Assembly (NCBI RefSeq): GCF_003012745.1
Contig: NZ_PXYK01000021.1
Span: 61,281-125,280 of the forward strand
Source of the DNA: Kumtagia ephedrae
GTDB taxonomy: Bacteria; Pseudomonadota; Alphaproteobacteria; Rhizobiales; Rhizobiaceae
DNA: 64,000 nt
Direction: 5' to 3'
A program made the position numbers and the translations under genes. Position 1 is the stretch's first letter, and each line of letters begins with the position of its first letter. The notes below the pieces were generated by a model. That model was not told the origin of the DNA. It worked only from the letters and a program-made list of their open reading frames with translations, and did not search any database. Shown here piece by piece: positions 28,454-38,211 of the stretch.

Positions 28454-29926
28454 ATGAGACTTGGAGCCTTTCTGGCCGGGGTTTCGGCCTTTTGCGCGGC
28501 TGCCGGCGTGCCGGCATTCGCGCAGGACAAGCCGTTTGCCGGCGTTACCGTGAACGTCATCACCCAGACCGGGGCGATCCAGGAGCCGCTGCAGCGGCGC
28601 GCGCCCGACTTCGAGGCGCTCACCGGCGCCAAGGTCAACGTCATCGCCGTGCCGTTCTCGGATCTGTACCAGAAGATCCTCACCGACTGGGCGAGCGGCA
28701 CCAATTCGGTCGACGCCGCCGTGTTCGCGCCGCAATGGATGGTCGACTACATCGCCGGCGGCTATCTCGAGGACCTGACGGCGCGCATCGAGGCCGACAA
28801 GGACATCAAGGAGGACGATGTCGGCGCGTTCTTCCGCGACTTCTCGCAGAAGTACAGCGGCAAGACCTACATGATCACCCTCGATGGTGATTTCCACATG
28901 ATGTATTACCGCAAGGACGTGCTCGACGCCGCCGGGCAGAAGGTGCCGACCACCTGGGACGAGTATCTCGCGGTCGCCAAGGCCGTCCACGGCCAGGACA
29001 TGAACGGCGACGGCAATCCGGACTTCGGCTCGTGCATCGCCAAGAAGCGTAACGCCCAGAGCTACTGGTTCGTCACCGACGTGGTCGGCTCGATGACGCA
29101 GTCCAAGGGCACCAGCCAGGGCACGTTCTTCAACACCAAGGACATGACGCCGCTGGTCAACAACGACGCCTTCCGCAAGGCGCTCGACTTCCTGTCCGAA
29201 TCGACGAAATACGGGCCGCCGGACGAGCTCAACCTCGACGTCTCCGACACCCGCCCGCTGTTCGCGTCGGGCCGCTGCGCGCTCAACCTCGACTGGGGCG
29301 ACGTCGGCACCATCTCCATCGATCCCAAGCAGTCGAAGGTTCAGGGCAAGTGGGGCGCCGCCATCATGCCGGGCGCCAGGGAGGTGCTCAACTGGGATAC
29401 CGGCAAGCTCGAGGCCTGCACGCCGGAAATCTGCCCGCATGCCGTCGACGGCGTGAACCACGCCCCGTTCGCGGCCTTCGGCGGCTGGGGCGGCGGCATC
29501 AACGCGGCGGCCGATCCCAAGGTGAAGGATGCCGCCTACGCCTACTTCTCCTTCATGACCCAGCCGGCCCAGTCCAACGCCGACGTCACCGTCGGCGGCA
29601 CCGGCTTCAACCCCTACCGGACCTCGCAGCTCAGCTACAGCGACCTGTGGAAGGGCGCCGGCATGACGGAAGAGGAAGCCAAGGTCTATCTCGGCGCCAT
29701 CAACCAGAGCATGAGCAGCCCGAACATGATCCTCGACCTGCGCATCCCGCAGAACCAGAAGTACCAGCAGGTGGTGCTGGACGAGGCGGTGTCGCGCTTC
29801 CTAGCCGGCGAGATCGACAAGGAAGCGACGGTCAAGGCCGTCGAGGACGGCTGGAACGAGCTGAACGACGAGATCGGCAAGGACGAGCAGCTCGAACTCT
29901 ACAAGGCGACGATCGGAGCCAAGTAG
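28454..29926 (+). CDS. Carbohydrate ABC transporter substrate-binding protein
   Basis: Family 1 periplasmic binding protein, 490 residues. The signal peptide MRLGAFLAGVSAFCAAAG then VPAFAQD is cleaved after AFA. The mature protein begins FAGVTVNVITQTG, with the lobe-closing segments APQWMVDYIAGGYLEDLT and LNLDWGDVGTISIDP. The ATG has GGGAGGA at 28441-28447. It heads a four-gene operon with two permeases and a MalK-type ATPase. The ligand, probably a sugar or polyol, is unknown. The stop codon abuts a RIME-like palindrome. Confidence 0.87.
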   Translation: MRLGAFLAGVSAFCAAAGVPAFAQDKPFAGVTVNVITQTGAIQEPLQRRAPDFEALTGAKVNVIAVPFSDLYQKILTDWASGTNSVDAAVFAPQWMVDYIAGGYLEDLTARIEADKDIKEDDVGAFFRDFSQKYSGKTYMITLDGDFHMMYYRKDVLDAAGQKVPTTWDEYLAVAKAVHGQDMNGDGNPDFGSCIAKKRNAQSYWFVTDVVGSMTQSKGTSQGTFFNTKDMTPLVNNDAFRKALDFLSESTKYGPPDELNLDVSDTRPLFASGRCALNLDWGDVGTISIDPKQSKVQGKWGAAIMPGAREVLNWDTGKLEACTPEICPHAVDGVNHAPFAAFGGWGGGINAAADPKVKDAAYAYFSFMTQPAQSNADVTVGGTGFNPYRTSQLSYSDLWKGAGMTEEEAKVYLGAINQSMSSPNMILDLRIPQNQKYQQVVLDEAVSRFLAGEIDKEATVKAVEDGWNELNDEIGKDEQLELYKATIGAK

Positions 29927-29927
29927 G

Positions 29928-30023
29928 GCATGATCCCGAAAAGTGCAGACTTTTCGGACAAGATCATGCGCAAAACAAGGAGATAGGGCGGAATGCCGAT
30001 TCATCTTGATCGCATTCCGCTCT
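29928..30023. repeat. RIME-like composite palindromic element (family B, copy 2) after a binding-protein gene
   Basis: The first hairpin, GCATGATC...CTTTTCGG...GATCATGC, occupies 29928-29969, one base after the TAG of the binding-protein gene. A linker CAAAACAAGGAGATAG follows, then a second hairpin of GCGGAATGC and GCATTCCGC (29988-30021). Relative to the gene it has the same orientation as copies 1 and 3. It lies between the binding-protein gene and the first permease gene. Confidence 0.8.
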
Positions 30024-30096
30024 GTACGTCCGCAGCGAACGACCCGGCACGGTGCGAGCCGCGCCGGGTTCCCCCGCCCTCCGCATACGGCCGCTG

Positions 30097-31233
30097 ATGA
30101 CCGCAACCGCCGGCACCATGACCCAACCTCCCCACCGGCTCGGCTGGGCGGAGTGGCTCGATCGGCATTCCGGGCGCATCATGGTGATGCCGGCAGTGGT
30201 CGTGCTGCTGTGCTTCGCGATCTTTCCGCTGATCATCTCGGCCTATCTGTCGCTGTCGCGTTTCGCGCTGGCGCCCGGCGGCTTCACGCTGCGCTTCATC
30301 GGCTTCGCCAATTTCCGCAAGCTGCTGACCGGATCGCAGCAATACCACCTGCTGGGCGCGTTCGGCACGCTGGGCATTGTCCAATGGATCATCCTGGCCG
30401 CGACCGCCGCCGGGCTGCTCTTCCTGCTGGTCCGTTATTTCAGCGGCAGCCCGACCGTGGTGGGGACGCTCGGGCGCCTGGTGTCGGCCGCCATGGCGAT
30501 GGCCCTCATCACGCTGGCCGCCCTCACTTTCGCACAGGGCGGCGTCCCCGGAACCGTGGTCACCACGCTGCTTTACGTATTCGTCGGCGTCGCCGTGCAG
30601 TTCGCGCTCGGGCTCGGCCTGGCGCTGCTCTGCGGCCAGGCGACGCGCGGCCGCAACTTCTTCCGCGTGCTGTTCTTCATTCCGCTGATGGTGACGCCGG
30701 TCGGCATCGCCTACACCTTCCGCATGCTGGCCGACATGCAGAAGGGCCCGTTCGCGCCGCTGCTCCAGGCCTTCGGGATCGGCGAGTGGTCCTGGGCGAC
30801 GGAAGCATGGTCGGCGCGTCTGATGGTGCTGGTCGGCGACACCTGGCAGTGGACGCCCTTCATGTTCATCGTGCTGCTGGCGGCGGTGGAGAACCAGCCG
30901 CGCGACCAGGTCGAGGCGGCGCGGCTCGACGGTGCCAACGGTTTCCAGATTTTTCGCGACATCACCTGGCCGGCCATCGCCCCGATCGCGGCGACGGTGG
31001 TGCTGATCCGGCTGATCGAGGCGTTCAAGATCATCGACCTGCCCAACGTGCTGACCGGCGGCGGCCCCGGCCTGGCGACCGAATCGATGACGCTGCACTC
31101 ATTCATCGCCTGGCGCACGCAGGACCTCGGCGGGTCCGCGGCCGTCGGCTACATGCTCCTGTTCATCTCCACGGTGGTCTGCGTGTCTTTCTTCAACTTC
31201 GCGGTGCGGCCGGCGCGCCGGTTCGAGTCATGA
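30097..31233 (+). CDS. Carbohydrate ABC transporter permease with extra transmembrane segments
   Basis: MalF-type permease of 378 residues, about 70-80 longer than usual. After the first helix (MVMPAVVVLLCFAIFPLIIS) and the periplasmic loop come extra hydrophobic stretches near residues 95-115 and 125-170 before the standard permease domain, whose EAA loop is QVEAARLDGANGFQIFRDI near 270. ATG 30097 was chosen; ATG 30118 and GTG 30052 are possible and none has a strong ribosome-binding site. Its stop overlaps the next start (ATGA). Substrate unknown. Confidence 0.82.
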   Translation: MTATAGTMTQPPHRLGWAEWLDRHSGRIMVMPAVVVLLCFAIFPLIISAYLSLSRFALAPGGFTLRFIGFANFRKLLTGSQQYHLLGAFGTLGIVQWIILAATAAGLLFLLVRYFSGSPTVVGTLGRLVSAAMAMALITLAALTFAQGGVPGTVVTTLLYVFVGVAVQFALGLGLALLCGQATRGRNFFRVLFFIPLMVTPVGIAYTFRMLADMQKGPFAPLLQAFGIGEWSWATEAWSARLMVLVGDTWQWTPFMFIVLLAAVENQPRDQVEAARLDGANGFQIFRDITWPAIAPIAATVVLIRLIEAFKIIDLPNVLTGGGPGLATESMTLHSFIAWRTQDLGGSAAVGYMLLFISTVVCVSFFNFAVRPARRFES

Positions 31234-32276
31234 GCCCCGAGAAGCGCCCGCTGCTGCGCCGGCTGTTCGAGCCGGCCTCGATCGACAGCCAGGCGCCTGC
31301 TGCGAAATTCATCACCTATGCCTTGCTGATCCTGTGGTCGCTGGTGGTTCTGGTGCCGCTCTACTGGGTGCTGATCACCTCCTTCAAGGGCCCGGGCGAG
31401 GTCGACAACGGACCCTTCTACATCCCCTTCGTCGACTTCCAACCCTCGCTCGCGGCGTGGGATTTCATGCTGCTGCAGAACTACACGCTCGGCCCCTACC
31501 TCAATTCGGTGATGGTGGCGCTGGTCAGCACGATGCTTGCCGTGCTGATCGGCTCGCTTGCCGCCTATGCGCTGGTGCGCATCCGCTTCCGGGTGAAGCT
31601 GGCAGGCGTCGCCGTCTTCCTGATCCTGCTCGTCGCGGTCATCGTCGCAGTCGCAACCTTCGGGGTGCCCTGGGAGATAGCCGTCGCCGTCGCCGCCGCG
31701 CTGTTCCTGATCGCGCTCTTCACCTTCGTCGCGCGCACCAGGCTGGCGCTCGGCAACAACGACATCGAGTTCTGGATCATCTCCAACCGCATCATGCCGC
31801 CGATCGTCGCCGTGCTGCCGATCTATGTGATGTTCCAGCAGCTCAGGATGCTCGATACCCAGGCCGCGCTGATCGCCACCTACACCGCCGTCAACTTGCC
31901 GATCGTGGTGTGGCTGACGCGCGACTTCTTCGCCGGCATTCCGCTCGACCTCGAGGAGAGCGCCGAGATCGACGGCGCCTCGAAGTTCCGCGTGTTCTTC
32001 ACCATCGCGCTGCCGCTGGTGCGGTCCGGACTCGTCGCCACGTTCCTGCTGGTGCTGATCCTCGCCTGGAACGAATACCTGCTGGCGCTCTTCCTCTCCA
32101 ATGCCAACGCCCAGACCATGCCGGTGCTGGTGTCGGCGCAGAACACTACCCGCGGCCCGCAATGGTGGAACATGTCGGTGCTGATCGTCGTGATGATCGC
32201 GCCGGTCGTGGTCATCGCCAGCGTGCTGCAGAAGCACATAGCCCGGGGTCTGCTGGTCGGGGCGATAAAGGGCTAG
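31230..32276 (+). CDS. Carbohydrate ABC transporter permease with inserted helix pair
   Basis: MalG-type permease, 348 residues. The core is standard: first helix near 30-52, AYALVRIRFR near 112, PPIVAVLPIYVMF near 190, and EAA loop ESAEIDGASKFRVFF near 245. Between AYALVRIRFR and WIISNRIMPP, where most family members have about 15 residues, there are about 60, including two strongly hydrophobic segments (FLILLVAVIVAVATF and VAAALFLIALFTFV). ATG overlaps the previous stop. It functions with the 30097 permease. Confidence 0.85.
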   Translation: MSPEKRPLLRRLFEPASIDSQAPAAKFITYALLILWSLVVLVPLYWVLITSFKGPGEVDNGPFYIPFVDFQPSLAAWDFMLLQNYTLGPYLNSVMVALVSTMLAVLIGSLAAYALVRIRFRVKLAGVAVFLILLVAVIVAVATFGVPWEIAVAVAAALFLIALFTFVARTRLALGNNDIEFWIISNRIMPPIVAVLPIYVMFQQLRMLDTQAALIATYTAVNLPIVVWLTRDFFAGIPLDLEESAEIDGASKFRVFFTIALPLVRSGLVATFLLVLILAWNEYLLALFLSNANAQTMPVLVSAQNTTRGPQWWNMSVLIVVMIAPVVVIASVLQKHIARGLLVGAIKG

Positions 32277-32279
32277 GCG

Positions 32280-33356
32280 ATGCAGGTCACACTTTCGGAC
32301 ATCCACAAGTCGTTCGGCGCCGTGCAGGTGGTCAAGGGGCTCGACCTGACCATCGAGGACGGCGAGTTCCTGGTGCTGCTCGGCCCGTCGGGTTGCGGCA
32401 AGACGACAGCGCTGCGCATGGTTGCCGGGCTGGAATCGGCGACGTCCGGCCAAATCCTGATCGGCGCGCGCGACGTCACCAACGTGCTGCCGAAGTACCG
32501 CGACGTGGCGATGGTCTTCCAGTCCTACGCGCTCTATCCGCACATGACGGTGGCGCAGAATATCGGCTATCCCCTGAAGCTGCGGAAGGTGCCGCAGGCG
32601 GAGCGCGACGCGGCGGTGCGCAACGCCGCCGTCAAGGTGGATCTGGAGGAATACCTCGACCGCTATCCGCGCCAGTTGTCGGGCGGGCAGCGGCAGCGCA
32701 TCGCGCTTGCCCGCGCCATGGTGCGGCGGCCGAGCGTGTTCCTGATGGACGAGCCGCTGTCCAATCTCGACGCCAAGCTGCGCGGCCACATGCGCGCGGA
32801 GCTGAAGCGCCTGCAGGCCGAGCTCGGGGTGACGACGATCTACGTCACGCATGACCAGGTCGAAGCCATGACCCTGGCGCACCGGGTGGCGATCATGAAC
32901 AAGGGCGTCGTCCAGCAGGTCGCGAGCCCGCGCACGATCTACGAGGATCCCGCAAACCTGTTCGTGGCGGGCTTCATCGGCGCGCCGCCGATGAACTTCC
33001 TGCGGGGCGATCTCGCGGACCGCCACTTCGCCTTCCCGGAAGGGCGCTTCGCCGTTACCGTCAACGAAACCAGGAGCAACGTGACCGCCGGGATCAGGCC
33101 GGAAGACTGTACCGTGACCAGCCCGTCGGGAGGCAGGATATCTGCGCGGGTGTACTCGCTGGAGCTCATGGGCGACCACACGCTGGTGACGTGCCGGCTG
33201 GGCGACGATTATGTGACCGTGAAGGCCGACAAGCTGGCGCAATACGCCATGGACGAGCCGATCGGCATCGCCTTCAAGGACGAGGCGCTGTTCCTGTTCG
33301 ATACCGAGACAGGGGAGAGGATCCGCAGCCGCGCCGCGGTGGCGCCGGCGGCGTGA
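32280..33356 (+). CDS. Carbohydrate ABC transporter ATP-binding protein (MalK/UgpC type)
   Basis: ATPase of 358 residues. Walker [10 protein letters not shown] near residue 38, Q-loop [13 protein letters not shown] near 80, signature [15 protein letters not shown] near 134, Walker [13 protein letters not shown] near 156, switch histidine VTHDQVEAM near 192. The C-terminal regulatory domain (GIRPEDCTV near 277) is complete. It starts three bases after the preceding stop and ends the operon. The MalK-type ATPase confirms that the importer handles a sugar, polyol or glycerol-phosphate-like compound. Confidence 0.9.
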   Translation: MQVTLSDIHKSFGAVQVVKGLDLTIEDGEFLVLLGPSGCGKTTALRMVAGLESATSGQILIGARDVTNVLPKYRDVAMVFQSYALYPHMTVAQNIGYPLKLRKVPQAERDAAVRNAAVKVDLEEYLDRYPRQLSGGQRQRIALARAMVRRPSVFLMDEPLSNLDAKLRGHMRAELKRLQAELGVTTIYVTHDQVEAMTLAHRVAIMNKGVVQQVASPRTIYEDPANLFVAGFIGAPPMNFLRGDLADRHFAFPEGRFAVTVNETRSNVTAGIRPEDCTVTSPSGGRISARVYSLELMGDHTLVTCRLGDDYVTVKADKLAQYAMDEPIGIAFKDEALFLFDTETGERIRSRAAVAPAA

Positions 33357-33466
33357 TGCCCAAGGCCTGAACGACCGGAGTGCCGGCGCCGGTCGCGCCG
33401 GCAGTCGATGGATCCATCGCCGGAACACGACGGCTGGACGACAGTTCGTCCGTCGAGGAGGCTGTC

Positions 33467-33967
33467 ATGGACATGGAAAGCAGGGAGCGCCGCTTCCCGG
33501 TTTCGGCCGGCATATTGTTCGGGCTCGGTCTCGGCGGCTTCTTCGATGGCATCGTGCTGCACCAATTGCTGCAATGGCATCACATGGCGACGTCGGCCGG
33601 CTATCCCGCCGACAGCGTGGAGAATCTCGAGTTCAACACGCTGCTCGACGGGCTCTTCCACGCCGGCACCTACATCTTCGTGGTGCTGGGGCTGGCCATG
33701 CTCTGGCACACCGCGCGCAAGGCGCATCTTTGGTGGTCCGGCAAGCTGCTGGCCGGGTCGATGCTGATGGGTTTCGGCCTCTTCAACCTGGTCGAAGGCA
33801 CCGTTAACCACCAGCTGCTCGGGCTGCACCACGTCAACGAGACGGTGCCGCGCGAGCAGTGGATCTATTGGGACGTCGGCTTCCTGCTGTGGGGCGCCGC
33901 CATGCTCGGCGGCGGGTGGTTTCTGTATCGCTCCGGCCTGCGCCAGTCGCCCGGCGAGCGGGGCTGA
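33467..33967 (+). CDS. DUF2243 integral membrane protein
   Basis: Membrane protein of 166 residues with four predicted helices. The family signature is the first helix and loop GGFFDGIVLHQLLQWHHM (near 22-39), with further histidines in LLDGLFHAGTYIF, EGTVNHQLLGLHHVNE and a final WGAAMLGGGWFLYRSG helix. The pattern of His-rich membrane-proximal loops suggests metal or haem binding, but the function is unknown. ATG 33467 has GGAGG directly upstream; a second ATG two codons later is possible. It follows the sugar ABC operon by 110 bases and may be separate. Confidence 0.78.
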   Translation: MDMESRERRFPVSAGILFGLGLGGFFDGIVLHQLLQWHHMATSAGYPADSVENLEFNTLLDGLFHAGTYIFVVLGLAMLWHTARKAHLWWSGKLLAGSMLMGFGLFNLVEGTVNHQLLGLHHVNETVPREQWIYWDVGFLLWGAAMLGGGWFLYRSGLRQSPGERG

Positions 33968-33971
33968 CGCT

Positions 33972-34074
33972 GGAGCGGAGCGGAATCCGATGAAGGTGGA
34001 CCGGAATTCCGCTCTATCTCCTTGTTTGTCGCATGATCCTTGTCCGAAAAGTCTGCAACTTTTCGGGATCGTGC
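33972..34074. repeat. RIME-like composite palindromic element (family B, copy 3) at the NCS2 permease stop
   Basis: The first hairpin, GAGCGGAATCC...GGAATTCCGCTC, occupies 33974-34016. A linker TATCTCCTTGTTTGTC follows, then the second hairpin GCATGATCC...CCGAAAAGT with ACTTTTCGG...GATCGTGC (34031-34074). It ends one base before the TAG stop (complement of 34076-34078) of the minus-strand permease gene, the same placement as the copies at rpsA and the sugar-binding-protein gene. It also separates the DUF2243 gene from the permease. Confidence 0.8.
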
Positions 34075-34075
34075 G

Positions 34076-35368
34076 CTATTCGGCGAAGAAGGCGAAGCGC
34101 AGCACGAACAGCGCCGCCACGATCCAGGTGGCCGGGTGGACCTCGCGCGGCCGGCCGGTCAGCGTCTTCAGCACGGCATAGCTGATGAAGCCGAAGGCGA
34201 GGCCGTTGGCGATCGAATAGGTGAAGGGCATCATCAGCGCCGTCAGCGCCGCAGGTGCTGCCTCGGTCACGTCTACCCAGTCCACCTCGAGCAGCTCGCG
34301 CATCATCAGGCAGGCGACGTAGAGCAGCGCCGGCGCGGTCGCGTAGGCCGGCACCGAGCCGGCCAGCGGCGAGAAGAACAGCGCCAGCAGGAACAGGCCG
34401 GCGACCACCAGCGCGGTCAGCCCGGTGCGGCCGCCCGCCTGCACGCCCGACGCGCTCTCGACATAGGCGGTGGTGCTCGACGTGCCGAGGGCCGAGCCGG
34501 CGACGATCGCCGTGCTGTCGGCGAGCAGCGCGCGGCCGAGCCGGCTCGGCTTGCCCTTCTCGATCAACCCGGCGCGCTTGGCGACGCCGATCAGCGTGCC
34601 GGTGGCGTCGAACACCTCGACCAGCACGAACACCAGGATGACGTGCAGCAGGCCGGCATGCAGCGCGCCAAAAATATCGAGCTGCAGGAAGGTCGGGGCG
34701 AGGCTGGGCGGTGCGGAAACCACGCCGTTGAACGGGCTGGCGCCGAGCGCCATGGAGAGCAGCGTCACCACCAGGATGCCGATCAGGATGGCGCCGCGTA
34801 CCTTGAGCGCGTCGAGCGCGGCGATGATGAAGAAGCCGAGGATGGCGAGCAGCGGCCCCGTCTGCTTGAGGTCGCCCAGCGTGATGAAGGTGGCGGGGCT
34901 GGCGGCGACGATGCCGGAATTCTTCAGCGCGATGATGGCCAGGAACAGGCCGATGCCGGCGGCGATCGCGCTGCGCATCGAATATGGTATGCCGGCGATC
35001 AGCCAGCTGCGTATGCCGCTGACGGTGAGCAGCAGGAAGATCACGCCGGAGATGAACACGGCGCCCAGCGCCTGCTGCCAGGTGAAGCCCATGGCGCCGA
35101 CCACGGTGAAGGCGAAGAAGGCGTTGAGCCCCATGCCGGGCGCCATGGCGACCGGCCAGTTGGCGACGAGCGCCATGACCAGCGAGCCGAGCGCCGCGGC
35201 CAGGCAGGTCGCCACGAACACGGCGTGGCGGTCCATGCCCGTCGACGACAGGATCTCGGGATTGACGAAGATGATGTAGGACATGGTCAGGAAGGTGGTG
35301 ATGCCGGCGATCACCTCGGTCCGCACCGACGTCCCGCTCTCCTTCAGATTGAACAGTCTTTCCAGCAC
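34076..35368 (-). CDS. NCS2/AzgA-family purine permease
   Basis: Nucleobase (adenine, guanine or hypoxanthine) proton symporter, 430 residues, about 12-14 helices. It begins VLERLFNLKESGTSVRTE. Family motifs are GITTFLTMSYIIFVNP, PGMGLNAFFAFTVV near 90, the helix-10 segment VEVFDATGTLIGVAKRAG near 250 and GTSSTTAYVESASGV near 290. The GTG start has GGGAGGAAAGC in front; the open frame upstream has no family similarity. Specific base not resolvable, though the AzgA branch favours adenine/guanine/hypoxanthine over uracil or xanthine. Confidence 0.88.
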   Translation of the reverse strand: MLERLFNLKESGTSVRTEVIAGITTFLTMSYIIFVNPEILSSTGMDRHAVFVATCLAAALGSLVMALVANWPVAMAPGMGLNAFFAFTVVGAMGFTWQQALGAVFISGVIFLLLTVSGIRSWLIAGIPYSMRSAIAAGIGLFLAIIALKNSGIVAASPATFITLGDLKQTGPLLAILGFFIIAALDALKVRGAILIGILVVTLLSMALGASPFNGVVSAPPSLAPTFLQLDIFGALHAGLLHVILVFVLVEVFDATGTLIGVAKRAGLIEKGKPSRLGRALLADSTAIVAGSALGTSSTTAYVESASGVQAGGRTGLTALVVAGLFLLALFFSPLAGSVPAYATAPALLYVACLMMRELLEVDWVDVTEAAPAALTALMMPFTYSIANGLAFGFISYAVLKTLTGRPREVHPATWIVAALFVLRFAFFAE

Positions 35369-35681
35369 GCTTTCCTCCCAGGCGACGTCCAGGCGCCCGC
35401 CACGGGACCGCAGCGCGAGCGAGCGCTGGTCCATTCCCGGCTGCGGCTGGTCCTCCTCTCGACGCGGGATGTCGCCGCCCGCGCCGGACGCCGGAACAAT
35501 CCGCCGATTGCTTCGCCGGCACAAGAGCCGGACTATGGCGTTCTGGGACGAAGCTGTTTCGAGATTTCCTTGATCCAACCGCGCTCATCGCCCGGCCGGA
35601 CAGACGCGGATTGCCCGCAGGGCCTGGGCCGAAGCGCCGGCCGCGTTGGAGCTGATCGCCGCTCTGGTCGCCAGCCCGGGT
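35369..35681. other. Intergenic region between maeB and the purine permease gene
   Basis: A 313-base gap downstream of maeB and upstream of the permease (both minus strand). It must contain the permease promoter. I saw no clear -35/-10 pair, no strong terminator for maeB and no purine-riboswitch core. GGGTTCAACTCC near 35679 resembles a tRNA T-loop, but no acceptor or anticodon stem fits. Confidence 0.5.
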
Positions 35682-37970
35682 TCAACTCCCCGCGGTATAG
35701 GCGGCGATCGCCGCCATGTTGACGATGTCGGAATCCTTGGCGTTCAGCGACACGATCTGAACCGGCTTGTTCAAGCCCACCAGCAGCGGGCCGATGACGG
35801 TCGAGCCGCCGAGCTCCTGCAGCATCTTGGTCGAGATCGAGGCCGAGTGGAAGGCCGGCATGACCAGCACGTTGGCCGCTCCCGACAGGCGGCAGAACGG
35901 GTACTGCTGCTGCATCAGCCGGTAGTCGAGCGCTATGTCGGCGGCCATCTCGCCGTCATACTCGAAGTCGACCCGCCGCCGGTCGAGGATGCGGACCGCC
36001 TCCTGCACACGCTCGGAGCGCTCGCCGGGCGGATGGCCGAAGCTCGAATAGGCGAGCATCGCCACCCGCGGCTCGTAGCCCATGCGGCGCGCGAAACCGG
36101 CCGTCTCCTCGGCGATGTCGGCGATCTGCTCGGCATTGGGCATGTCGTGCACGGCGGTGTCGGCGACGATGACGGTGCGTCCTCGGGAGAGCACGATCGA
36201 GGCGCCTATGACGCGGTGACCGGGTTTCGCGTCGATGACGCGGCGGACGTCGTCCAGCACCGTCGAATAGTTGCGGGTGAGGCCGGTGACCAGCCCGTCG
36301 GCATCGCCCAGCGCCAGCATGCAGGCGCCGAAATGGTTGCGGTCGTTGTTGATCAGCCGCTGGCAGTCGCGGAACAGAAAACCCTTGCGCTGCATGCGCT
36401 CGTAGAGATGGTCGGCATACAGGGCGTTGCGGCGCGACAGCCGCGCGTTGATGATCTCGATGCCGGCCTTGTTCAAGTCGATGCCGGCGGTGCGGGCATT
36501 CTCCTTGATGACCTCGTCGCGGCCGATCAGGATGGCGGTGCCAAGCTTCTGGTTCACATAGGCGACGGCGGCGCGCATCACCTGCACCTCCTCGCCCTCG
36601 GCGAAGACGATGCGCTTGGGCTGGCGGCGCACGCGGTCGTAGATGCGCTGCAGCGTCGAGGCGATCGGGTCGCGGCGGGCCGACAGCTCCTGCGCGTAGC
36701 GGGCGAGGTCGAGGACCGGCTTGCGCGCCACGCCCGTCTCCATGGCGGCATGCGCCACGGCGATCGGGATCGCCGAGATCAGGCGCGGATCGAACGGCAC
36801 GGGGATGATGTAGTTCGGGCCGAATTTCGGCCGCATGCCCTGATAGGCGGCCGCGACGTCGTCCGGCACGTCCTCGCGGGCGAGCGCGGCGAGCGCCCGC
36901 GCCGCCGCCACCTTCATCTCGTCGTTGATGGTCGTCGCCCGCACGTCGAGGGCGCCGCGGAAGATGTAGGGGAAGCCGAGCACGTTGTTGACCTGGTTCG
37001 GATAGTCCGAGCGGCCGGTGGCCATGATGGCGTCGGTGCGGATCTCGGCGACCTCCTCCGGCGTGATCTCCGGGTCGGGATTGGCCATGGCGAAGATGAT
37101 CGGGTTCTTGGCCATCGACTGCACCATGGCCGGCGTCAGCGCGCCCTTGGCGGAGAGCCCGAAGAAGACGTCGGCGCCGTCAAGCGCCTCGGCCAGCGTG
37201 CGCGCCTCGGTCTTGACGGTATGCGCCGACTTCCACTGGTTCATGCCCTCGGTGCGGCCCTGGTAGACGACGCCCTTGGTGTCGCACAGAATGATGTTCT
37301 CCGGCGAGAAACCCATCGCCTTGATCAGCTCGATGCAGGCGATGCCGGCGGCACCCGCGCCGTTGCAGACGAGCTTCGTCGTCTTCATGTCGCGGCCGGT
37401 GATCTCCAGCGCGTTGATCAGCCCGGCGGCGGCGATGATTGCGGTGCCGTGCTGGTCGTCGTGGAAGACGGGGATGTCCATCACCTCGCGCAGCTTCTGC
37501 TCGATGATGAAGCAGTCCGGCGCCTTGATGTCCTCGAGGTTGATGCCACCGAAGGAGGGGCCGAGATAGCGCACCGCGTTGATGAAGGTGTCCGGGTCCT
37601 CGGTATCGACCTCGAGATCGATCGAATCGACGTCGGCGAAGCGCTTGAACAGCACCGCCTTGCCTTCCATCACCGGCTTGGAGGCGAGCGCGCCGAGATT
37701 GCCGAGGCCGAGGATGGCGGTGCCGTTGGAGATGACGGCGACGAGATTGCCGCGGGTGGTGTAGTCGAAGGCCCGCGACGGATCCTCGGCGATCGCCTTC
37801 ACCGGGACGGCGACGCCGGGCGAATAGGCAAGCGACAGGTCGCGCTGGGTGGCCATCGGCTTGGTCGGATTGATCTCCAGCTTGCCCGGCCGCCCCATGG
37901 CATGGAAATCCAGCGCTTCCTGGGCGCTGACCGACGGTCCCGCATTCTCCGGTTTCTTCGATGCCGCCAT
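35682..37970 (-). CDS. maeB: NADP-dependent malic enzyme with C-terminal phosphate acetyltransferase-like domain
   Basis: Oxidative decarboxylation of malate to pyruvate; 762 residues, the multidomain MaeB form. Residues 1-430 are malic enzyme: [18 protein letters not shown] near 45, [18 protein letters not shown] near 77, the catalytic/metal region [20 protein letters not shown] near 155-175 and nucleotide-binding [16 protein letters not shown] near 190. Residues ~440-762 resemble phosphotransacetylase ([16 protein letters not shown]), thought to be regulatory by acetyl-CoA. It is divergent from mutS across 177 bases containing a palindromic repeat. Confidence 0.93.
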   Translation of the reverse strand: MAASKKPENAGPSVSAQEALDFHAMGRPGKLEINPTKPMATQRDLSLAYSPGVAVPVKAIAEDPSRAFDYTTRGNLVAVISNGTAILGLGNLGALASKPVMEGKAVLFKRFADVDSIDLEVDTEDPDTFINAVRYLGPSFGGINLEDIKAPDCFIIEQKLREVMDIPVFHDDQHGTAIIAAAGLINALEITGRDMKTTKLVCNGAGAAGIACIELIKAMGFSPENIILCDTKGVVYQGRTEGMNQWKSAHTVKTEARTLAEALDGADVFFGLSAKGALTPAMVQSMAKNPIIFAMANPDPEITPEEVAEIRTDAIMATGRSDYPNQVNNVLGFPYIFRGALDVRATTINDEMKVAAARALAALAREDVPDDVAAAYQGMRPKFGPNYIIPVPFDPRLISAIPIAVAHAAMETGVARKPVLDLARYAQELSARRDPIASTLQRIYDRVRRQPKRIVFAEGEEVQVMRAAVAYVNQKLGTAILIGRDEVIKENARTAGIDLNKAGIEIINARLSRRNALYADHLYERMQRKGFLFRDCQRLINNDRNHFGACMLALGDADGLVTGLTRNYSTVLDDVRRVIDAKPGHRVIGASIVLSRGRTVIVADTAVHDMPNAEQIADIAEETAGFARRMGYEPRVAMLAYSSFGHPPGERSERVQEAVRILDRRRVDFEYDGEMAADIALDYRLMQQQYPFCRLSGAANVLVMPAFHSASISTKMLQELGGSTVIGPLLVGLNKPVQIVSLNAKDSDIVNMAAIAAYTAGS

Positions 37971-38088
37971 GATGCCGCGCGTTCCTTCCCTAGCCGCTTC
38001 TTTTTGTGGAGTGTTCGGGATTAAGGCTACACTCCGAGCGAGTAAAGCGCCAAGCAGGAAGGAAGTGTCCTGCGCCCGCGCTGCGAGT

Positions 38089-38211
38089 CCCCCTCCCCTC
38101 GAGGGGAGGGGTTAGGGGTGGGGGTTCACAAGCATGGTGGCATGGAAATGAACTTGGAGGGCGGCGTGCGTCATACCCCCACCCCTATCCCCTCCCCTCA
38201 AGGGGGAGGGG
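38089..38211. repeat. Palindromic element (family A, copy 3) overlapping the 5' end of mutS
   Basis: The left arm CCCCCTCCCCTCGAGGGGAG... (38089-38124) continues into TTAGGGGTGGGGG. The right arm (38175-38211) reads ACCCCCACCCCTATCCCCTC and ends CAAGGGGGAGGGG. The arms are near-perfect reverse complements around a 50-base centre. The right arm lies inside the mutS reading frame, where it encodes a Thr/Pro/Gly-rich stretch, and its GGGGGAGG could act as a ribosome-binding site for a GTG at 38211. Confidence 0.8.

Noticed and set aside
29943..31229. An open frame running in front of the second sugar permease, suggesting a fused long protein
   Set aside because: The upstream part is out of frame with the real first permease, which has clear helices and an EAA loop; the ATGA overlap at 31230 marks the true start.
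35670..35700. tRNA-like T-loop sequence GGGTTCAACTCC near the maeB stop
   Set aside because: The flanking bases do not form a T-stem, and no anticodon or acceptor stem is found upstream.
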